Source: CANIGN01 sp964538275
Lineage (GTDB): Bacteria > Bdellovibrionota > UBA2428
Reading direction: 5' to 3'
NCBI GenBank assembly: GCA_964538275.1
Contig: CAZIFW010000001.1
Coordinates: 51,759 to 115,758, forward strand
DNA length: 64,000 nucleotides
Position numbers and translations under genes: made by a program. Below, piece after piece: positions 59,207 to 64,000 of this stretch (its first letter is position 1; every line of letters begins with the position of its first letter). The notes beneath the pieces are model-generated. The model was not told where the DNA came from and did no database searches. It saw only the letters and a program-made list of their open reading frames with translations.

Positions 59207-59707
59207 ATGGGTAAAAAAACTGAGAGTAAAAAAGTAAACAGCAAAATTGGAATTCCTAAAAACGATTGTAAAAAAATTGCAGATGGGCTTTCAACGCTTT
59301 TAGCCGATAGCTTTGTTCTCTATATCAAAACACATAACTACCACTGGAACGTAGAAGGACCCATGTTCAACACGCTCCACCAAATGTTTATGGAGCAATA
59401 CACAGAACTATGGAACGCCTTAGATCTGATTGCAGAGCGTATTCGCTCTCTCGGTGAATATGCTCCGGGCTCTTACAAAGCTTTTAATGATCGCGCAAAT
59501 ATCAAAGAGAGCAGCAGCTTTCCAAGTGCAAAAAAAATGATTCAAGAACTTTTAGAGGGCAACGAAATTGTTGCAAATACGGCTCGCAAAGTTTTTCCTG
59601 TAGCTGAAGCAGCATCTGACGAAGCTACCTTAGATCTGTTAACTCAAAGGCTCCAGGTTCATGAAAAAACTGCTTGGATGTTGCGCGCGCTTTTAAAAGA
59701 CAAATAG
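59207..59707 (+). CDS. dps: Dps family DNA-binding/ferritin-like protein
   Basis: A 166-residue member of the Dps group, which stores iron as a dodecamer and protects DNA. A lysine-rich N-terminal tail (KKTESKKVNSK) that could bind DNA precedes the four-helix bundle. The ferroxidase region is KTHNYHWNVEGPMFNTLHQMFMEQYTELWNALDLIAERIRSLG, with the conserved His, Asp and Glu residues. It begins 22 bases after rpmB on the same strand and is convergent with the following secreted protein gene. Confidence 0.94.
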   Translation: MGKKTESKKVNSKIGIPKNDCKKIADGLSTLLADSFVLYIKTHNYHWNVEGPMFNTLHQMFMEQYTELWNALDLIAERIRSLGEYAPGSYKAFNDRANIKESSSFPSAKKMIQELLEGNEIVANTARKVFPVAEAASDEATLDLLTQRLQVHEKTAWMLRALLKDK

Positions 59708-59710
59708 TCG

Positions 59711-60517
59711 TTATTGTTTTTCTTGAGCTGAGTTCGCAATCAGCTGGTCAATCTTATTCAAAAGATATTTTCCAGTTTTAAAGTGGAGTTTGTTATTGCG
59801 TATACCCTTAAGTCGCAAAGTTAGACTTTGTTGGTATCCGTTTTTTCTTAGAGAAGATTCTACTCCCGCAAGTAGACTATCTGTAATTTGGTGCTCTTTA
59901 ATGACTCTGTTGCTGCAGGCTTTGTAGTCAGGTGCAAAAGTAGGTACTTCGCTTTCAGTGCTTATAACGACGCTCACGTATTCTTCGGTAAAATTAAAAA
60001 AGAAATCGCTACTCAGTGCTTGCACCTTGTTTTGTTCTTCGGTTTCGAGGCAGGGCAATAGCAACATAAAGATTCGCATCACGCGTTTGCGATCTTTGCT
60101 GGCTATTCGATCCATTTGGTAATCGTTAATGAGACTTTCAAAAAGCGGAATCTCGTTTTTGGGAGAGCAGCGCTCAATATACTTTTCTTGCGCCATTGTG
60201 GCGGCTGCAAACTCAAGAGGGCGAAGTTTCCAGTCAAAGCCTTTCCAGTTTTTTGTTTTACTTCTTTGAATAAACTCCACTGCTTTGTCTTTTTGAGGAA
60301 GAACTTTTTCTCCAAGACTAAGTTGTTCACTTTTCTTAAAAGTTTCTGCAAGAGTTTTGAGCGGATTTTGTAAATCCGAAAAATCACATCCGATTTTTAC
60401 GTTTCTGCGTAAATTTGTATTGGCGTAAGAAAGCTGGGAGAAAAAGCAGAATATGAGACAAAAACCCAACGCTTTCCCACGTTGCTCATGACTTCCAATG
60501 GCTTCCACTAGTTTCAT
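59711..60517 (-). CDS. Unknown secreted protein
   Basis: A 268-residue protein with a signal sequence that follows a 14-residue N-terminal extension (GKALGFCLIFCFFSQLSYANT, cleavage likely after SYA). The mature part is helical and mixed in charge, with cysteines at KIGCDFSD, IERCSPKN, LLPCLETEE and YKACSNRV that could form two disulfides. I do not recognise the family. It is divergent from the Ala/Pro-repeat protein operon, with 158 bases between them containing the GTTTAA/TTAAAC inverted repeat at 60578-60607. Confidence 0.72.
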   Translation of the reverse strand: MKLVEAIGSHEQRGKALGFCLIFCFFSQLSYANTNLRRNVKIGCDFSDLQNPLKTLAETFKKSEQLSLGEKVLPQKDKAVEFIQRSKTKNWKGFDWKLRPLEFAAATMAQEKYIERCSPKNEIPLFESLINDYQMDRIASKDRKRVMRIFMLLLPCLETEEQNKVQALSSDFFFNFTEEYVSVVISTESEVPTFAPDYKACSNRVIKEHQITDSLLAGVESSLRKNGYQQSLTLRLKGIRNNKLHFKTGKYLLNKIDQLIANSAQEKQ

Positions 60518-60675
60518 TGTGAGACTTCAAGGGGGTGATAACAACATAGTTTTATTAAAAAAGTGTTAAGACTGTGCGTTTAATGAACGTATGGTTAATG
60601 TTTAAACAATAATACAGCAAAAAACGGCATGATTTTTCTTAATAATCTGCTTTTTATGTCCGACAATATATATAT

Positions 60676-61962
60676 ATGGGCTTTAACAAAAGATTCTTTT
60701 TCTTCGTTTTCTTAGTCTTTACGGCTTGGAAGGCCGAAGCCGAGCCGCCACATGCGGCAGACAAAGTTTTGGAAGCTGTAAAGGCAAGCGCATATCCTAT
60801 ACAGGGAGAACTTTTTCACACCATGGCAACGGCAATGGGAGAGTGTGGAAGTACCAATAAATTCACCAATACACCTGAAGGTACAATGACCTGGTATCTA
60901 AAGGAGCAGCTTTGGCGCGGGATGTACAGTTTTGTGTCGCAGAAAATAGACGCATCAGGTACTCAAGAAAACTTGCTAGCAGATGGACAAATCAAAAACC
61001 TGCTTGCTAAGAGACTTGCAAACAAAAAATACGATGACATCGAAAAAAGTGCGGAAGAGAGTGATAAAGAGTTGTTGAAGGCAATTAATTTGTTGGCTAC
61101 AACTTTCGCAGGACAGTTCAAAAAAATTGCTGATGCTACAGACACAGACGAAAAGATTAATGCCCTTCGAGAGAAAAAAAGTAGTTGGATCCATAAAGTT
61201 GCTGGAAGAACTGAACCTAATTCGAGAAAAGAATTCAATAATGTTCTAGGCGCACCTGGCCTTGGATTGCTTGATGATGATAAAGCTGTTGCTGCAAATA
61301 TTGAAGCTGCGGAGAAATCTATTCGAATCTGGCAACAAAAATGCAGCGGTATAAATCCGGAGCAATTATTAGAAGGCGACGGTAGCTTTGTTCCCGAACT
61401 TAAATCAGACAATCCCACGGCTGCTACTAACACTCCAGCACCTGGTACTCCTGGTACTCCAGGCACTCCTGGTACTAGTTCATTTGGCACTAGCGCTGCT
61501 AAGCCAAAGTGGAGCGTAAAAATGTGGAAAGATAAAATTGCGAATGCCAAGCATGAAGATATTGAAAGGCTCAGGGCAATTGCTAAAGACCCTACGAATA
61601 ACCTTTTAAACGGGGACGGCAATAAAATTACCGGTGTTAAAGCCAGGGATATTGTAAACTTACTGTGGACAAAAATTAACGAGTTATCTCGTCAGCCTGC
61701 GCCTGCAGCGACACCAGCTGCTCCGGCAGTGCCGCCTATTCCTGCGCCTGCAGCGACACCAGCTGCTCCGGCAGTGCCGCCTGTTCCTGCACCTGCGGCT
61801 GTACCGACTACTCCGACAGTGCCGCCTGCAGCTGCACCGACTACTCCGGCAGTGCCGCCTGTTCCTGCACCAGCACCTGCAGTGACACCGCCTGCTCCAG
61901 CAACACTACCAACTCCATCAACACCACCGGCAGGAACACCGCCGCCTAGGACTAGAATTTAG
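60676..61962 (+). CDS. Secreted protein with Ala/Pro-repeat C-terminus
   Basis: A 428-residue exported protein with signal peptide (FFFFVFLVFTAWKAEA, cleavage after EAEA). The mature N-terminal 220 residues are helical, with one or two cysteines (GECGSTNKF and QQKCSGINPE). A short PGTPGTPGTPGT linker leads to a middle segment WSVKMWKDKIANAKHEDIERL, then about 85 residues of Ala/Pro repeats. The repeat tail could span the cell wall or act as a spacer. The start ATG follows a run of TA repeats (TATATATATATG). I do not recognise the family. The next gene, 16 bases further on, is likely in the same operon. Confidence 0.75.
   Translation: MGFNKRFFFFVFLVFTAWKAEAEPPHAADKVLEAVKASAYPIQGELFHTMATAMGECGSTNKFTNTPEGTMTWYLKEQLWRGMYSFVSQKIDASGTQENLLADGQIKNLLAKRLANKKYDDIEKSAEESDKELLKAINLLATTFAGQFKKIADATDTDEKINALREKKSSWIHKVAGRTEPNSRKEFNNVLGAPGLGLLDDDKAVAANIEAAEKSIRIWQQKCSGINPEQLLEGDGSFVPELKSDNPTAATNTPAPGTPGTPGTPGTSSFGTSAAKPKWSVKMWKDKIANAKHEDIERLRAIAKDPTNNLLNGDGNKITGVKARDIVNLLWTKINELSRQPAPAATPAAPAVPPIPAPAATPAAPAVPPVPAPAAVPTTPTVPPAAAPTTPAVPPVPAPAPAVTPPAPATLPTPSTPPAGTPPPRTRI
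61696..61830 (+). repeat. 45-bp tandem coding repeats (PAPAATPAAPAVPPI unit)
   Basis: Three 45-base units lie end to end (61696-61740, 61741-61785, 61786-61830) and encode a 15-residue Ala/Pro unit. The first two differ by a single base in the last codon; the third is more diverged. Shorter related units continue to about 61,900. Such repeats can expand or contract by slippage. Confidence 0.85.
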
Positions 61963-61977
61963 AGGAAATATTGAAAT

Positions 61978-63255
61978 ATGAATAATTCGATAAAAAATCA
62001 AAAACGTAAGTTAAAAATAGTGATACCCACGCTAGCTATCAGTGCAGCGTTTGCGGGTGCAGTAAGAGATTTGTACACGGATTACCAGGCATTGTCACAG
62101 TTCTACGGGAGGGTAGAACAGGCTAAGGCCTTTCTAAAACCCGGAAAAAATAGTGTAGTAGATAGTGGCTGTAAAAAATTACCACTTAACTTTCTAGAAC
62201 TGCAGTTAAGCACAATCGACGCAATTGATTTTGCCGATGATGCGGATGCACCTCGAAAAAAGAGACTGCTTGCGTTTGAGATGGCCACAAGAGCTAAGGA
62301 TTATAACCAGTTTATAGATACTAAAGTTCCAACATTGCCCGAAACCCCTAGAGTGGGACATGGTGGCCCCGCAGTTGCAGCTGGTAATACTCCTATTTCA
62401 GGAAAAAGTTATGGCACGGATGCAAACACGCCTTTGTTTTATAAAGTTAGTCGCGGTGACGTAGCAAATTACGGCGCGGTTCGAGATCCCAACCTTGATG
62501 CACGAATAAACCAGAAGGATTTTAAGACTGTAGTTAATTATTTCAATTGGGATGGCGCAAATGTTTATAAGGAAAGCTCTCTGTTGGCTTTGAACATTGG
62601 TATGAAAAAAAATGGTGGGGGCTATAGTAATACTTTACATGGTGCGGCTTTGAACGCTGACATTAGTTATGTGAGTGGTGCAGGCTCGTACATCGATAGC
62701 GTATATCAATATGAAGAGCTGGGATCTACCGATGATCCAATGGGGCCAAAGGCTGCGAACATCAAGCAAAAAGCAGAGCGAGTTACAGATAAGGCACAGG
62801 CCCAACTAGGTGATGAAGTTGCCCACTTGAAACAGATTTCAGGAGATATCGAGCAATTAGCAAACTATTGCGCGAGCGGCCTAATTTATTTGCAACAAGA
62901 AGATATAAAAAATGAAGAAGGAGTTTCTAAAAAAACTAAACCTTACGAGTTAATAACAAAAGAAGTTGCAAAGTCAGTTAACGCACTTGAGCTTAAAACC
63001 CCCAAAGAGTATTCAGAGATGAATGATAAAAGGAAAGCAAAATATAAAGCACAGTTAGAGCGAGTTATTAGTCACTGCCCTAAACTTTCTGAGAAACTTT
63101 TTGCGACCTACAATACGTTGAATAAATTTCACGAATTTAAAGTTAAGGCAGATAAGGCTGAGAAAGGCGGTACTGCTGAGCCTCCGTTACTTGGGGATAC
63201 CAAAAACTTGCCTTGTTACGAGGCCTTTTTGGCGCGGATTGAAGGCAAAAAATAA
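61978..63255 (+). CDS. Unknown exported or membrane-anchored protein
   Basis: A 425-residue protein that I do not recognise, with an N-terminal basic stretch and hydrophobic segment (LKIVIPTLAISAAFAGAV) that may be a signal anchor. The body contains a glycine-rich region with VSRGDVANYGAVRDPNLDARI and GMKKNGGGYSNTLHGAALNADISYVSGAGSYIDSVY, then helical text with cysteines (NYCASGLIYL, SHCPKLSEK, LPCYEAF). GAGGAAA precedes the ATG by about ten bases. It follows the Ala/Pro-repeat gene by 15 bases, so the two proteins are probably made together. Confidence 0.75.
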   Translation: MNNSIKNQKRKLKIVIPTLAISAAFAGAVRDLYTDYQALSQFYGRVEQAKAFLKPGKNSVVDSGCKKLPLNFLELQLSTIDAIDFADDADAPRKKRLLAFEMATRAKDYNQFIDTKVPTLPETPRVGHGGPAVAAGNTPISGKSYGTDANTPLFYKVSRGDVANYGAVRDPNLDARINQKDFKTVVNYFNWDGANVYKESSLLALNIGMKKNGGGYSNTLHGAALNADISYVSGAGSYIDSVYQYEELGSTDDPMGPKAANIKQKAERVTDKAQAQLGDEVAHLKQISGDIEQLANYCASGLIYLQQEDIKNEEGVSKKTKPYELITKEVAKSVNALELKTPKEYSEMNDKRKAKYKAQLERVISHCPKLSEKLFATYNTLNKFHEFKVKADKAEKGGTAEPPLLGDTKNLPCYEAFLARIEGKK

Positions 63256-63283
63256 ATTAAGTTTCTCTTAATCAAATCTTAAC

Positions 63284-63318
63284 AAAGGAACACTTCTCTG
63301 ACGGGAGGTGTTCCTTTT
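63284..63318 (+). terminator. Intrinsic terminator after the Ala/Pro-repeat operon
   Basis: Arms AAAGGAACACTTC (63284-63296) and GAGGTGTTCCTTT (63305-63317) pair over 13 positions with one G-U type pair around an 8-base loop. The 3' arm ends in four T. It lies 28 bases after the stop codon. Confidence 0.72.
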
Positions 63319-63364
63319 GCATTTAGGATTTGGAGAATGCGTCGATAAGTTGATTGTGACTACC

Positions 63365-63673
63365 ATGAACGAAGATGTGCTCTGGGAACAAGTGTTCGAG
63401 GTGTTGGGGAGCGACGATCGCCTCAAGCGCTTCTTGCGCATTCCTCGCCACGAAGTAGTGGGTTTTATGAAAGCGCATGGTTCGGACCTCTCTGAAAAAA
63501 CATTCATACTCTTTCGCCTCATTGAAAAGGGCTACCGTGCAGAGGCAACTCGCTTAGTGATGCATTGGGGTGATTACAAAGCCTTTGCTCTTATTTTGCA
63601 CATGGTGCGCTCAGTGCGCATTTGGAAGCTAGAGTCGCTCGATTGCGAAGGCCGAAAGTGTCGCGAAGTCTGA
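63365..63673 (+). CDS. Unknown small protein (102 aa)
   Basis: A helical, charged protein beginning MNEDVLWEQVFEVLGSDDRLKRFL, with IPRHEVVGFMKAHG and LIEKGYRAEATRLVMHW in the middle. It looks genuinely coding. The ATG at 63365 is the first ATG that follows a plausible upstream region; in-frame GTG codons lie earlier and could extend it. Composition and length fit no family I can name. It lies between the terminator of the preceding operon and a convergent gene. Confidence 0.55.
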   Translation: MNEDVLWEQVFEVLGSDDRLKRFLRIPRHEVVGFMKAHGSDLSEKTFILFRLIEKGYRAEATRLVMHWGDYKAFALILHMVRSVRIWKLESLDCEGRKCREV

Positions 63674-63678
63674 GCAAA

Positions 63679-64000
63679 CTACAAAAGTTTCCCAAGGGGT
63701 AGGGAGCGTTGATTAGCTGACAGGCAATAATCTTTCTTCCCGAGGTGTAAATATAAAACTTTAGCCTGCGGAAAGACCCGTAAAAAGCTACCTGCGCTGC
63801 CTATTGATTGCGGCGAAGGATTTTCTTCTCCACTAGGGATTATGGCGAGTTTATGCTTGGGTCCGCTCAAAATGAGTGGGATAAAGGCGCCGTTGCGTGT
63901 TCGCCATTGATAAAGTTCAACTTCTAATTCAGGACGATACATCCATTGGCAACGAAGCATCTGATATGTAAACAGTTCAATGGCCTTGAGGGAATCTGGC
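63679..64000 (-). CDS. DUF4143-type AAA ATPase C-terminus (partial, 5' end beyond window)
   Basis: The frame is open from base 64000 to the stop at 63679, so only the last ~106 residues are visible and the N-terminal ATPase, if present, is outside. The text ELYQWRTRNGAFIPLIL matches the WRTRxGxEVDFVL block of DUF4143, the nuclease-like C-terminal domain of a common family of AAA proteins, followed by FPQAKVLYLHLGKKDY. The acidic Glu and Asp of the usual block are replaced (AFIP instead of xEVD), so the site is probably inactive. Function is unknown. Confidence 0.6.
   Translation of the reverse strand, partial: PDSLKAIELFTYQMLRCQWMYRPELEVELYQWRTRNGAFIPLILSGPKHKLAIIPSGEENPSPQSIGSAGSFLRVFPQAKVLYLHLGKKDYCLSANQRSLPLGKLL

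Noticed and set aside
60963..61622. Long minus-strand frame opposite the Ala/Pro-repeat gene
   Set aside because: It is a shadow caused by the biased composition of the plus-strand gene, with no start signal or protein-like features.
1..64000. tRNA, rRNA, CRISPR, insertion sequences and prophage
   Set aside because: Intergenic spaces are short, and I saw no cloverleaf, spaced direct repeats, transposase or phage structural genes.

Overview
The window looks like a chromosomal segment of a Gram-negative, lipoprotein-exporting, aerobic bacterium with moderate-to-low GC. The combination of many secreted proteins, Flp/Tad pilus genes under sigma-54-type control, a GYF_2-domain membrane protein and a compact gene layout suggests a member of the Bdellovibrionota or a related delta-type proteobacterial lineage. 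This placement is inference; no rRNA or tRNA gene is present to fix it. I see no insertion sequence, prophage, CRISPR array or tRNA.

Layout. 1-10.3 kb: the start of a mannose-1-phosphate guanylyltransferase (cut by the window edge), an M16 peptidase, hemW, a DUF900 hydrolase, a sugar dehydrogenase, msrA, a PhzF-family enzyme and a CPA2 cation/proton antiporter whose 5' end may be frameshifted at a T9 run. 10.3-17 kb: the grpE-dnaK-dnaJ chaperone operon, with a possible heat-shock promoter, then an LpoA-like lipoprotein and a methyltransferase. 18.1-26.4 kb: a compact biosynthetic locus of the dialkylresorcinol (DarA/DarB/ACP) type. Seven minus-strand genes (darA, darB, an unknown 132-aa protein, a BtrH-like protein, an ABC ATPase, an ABC-2 permease and an ACP) are joined by six successive 4-base start/stop overlaps. 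A divergent three-gene operon (KAS II-like synthase, a chain-length-factor-like partner without the active cysteine, and a DUF2141 secreted protein) is coupled the same way. It probably makes and exports, or localises, an alkylresorcinol-type lipid. It is the most interesting metabolic system in the window.

26.4-34.3 kb: a membrane protein, lon with a good terminator, a small orphan gene, a GNAT acetyltransferase, a UDP-glucuronate decarboxylase-like epimerase, a flippase-like membrane protein, recO and a DUF192 protein. 34.2-42.3 kb: a partial Tad/Flp pilus operon, an AAA+ sigma-54 activator behind a perfect -24/-12 promoter, a ribbon-helix-helix gene and lepA. A 2,484-bp segment of this region is present twice in direct, apparently identical tandem. 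The junction has a 6-bp microhomology and carries truncated copies of lepA and of the tadG-like gene, while one intact copy of each survives. This is either a very recent duplication or an assembly artefact.

42.3-49.7 kb: a small Cys-rich secreted protein whose start codon sits in the loop of a perfect 11-bp hairpin, a lipoprotein, then pyrimidine biosynthesis (pyrB, carA, an unknown coupled gene, carB) and greA. 49.7-60 kb: recG, a tatA-type gene, a GYF_2 protein, a LysR regulator divergent from a dusB-like gene, an AsmA/YdbH-like protein, mutY, rpmB and dps. 60-64 kb: secreted proteins of unknown function, including an Ala/Pro-repeat protein paired with another unknown, then a short orphan and the 3' end of a DUF4143-type ATPase gene cut by the window edge.
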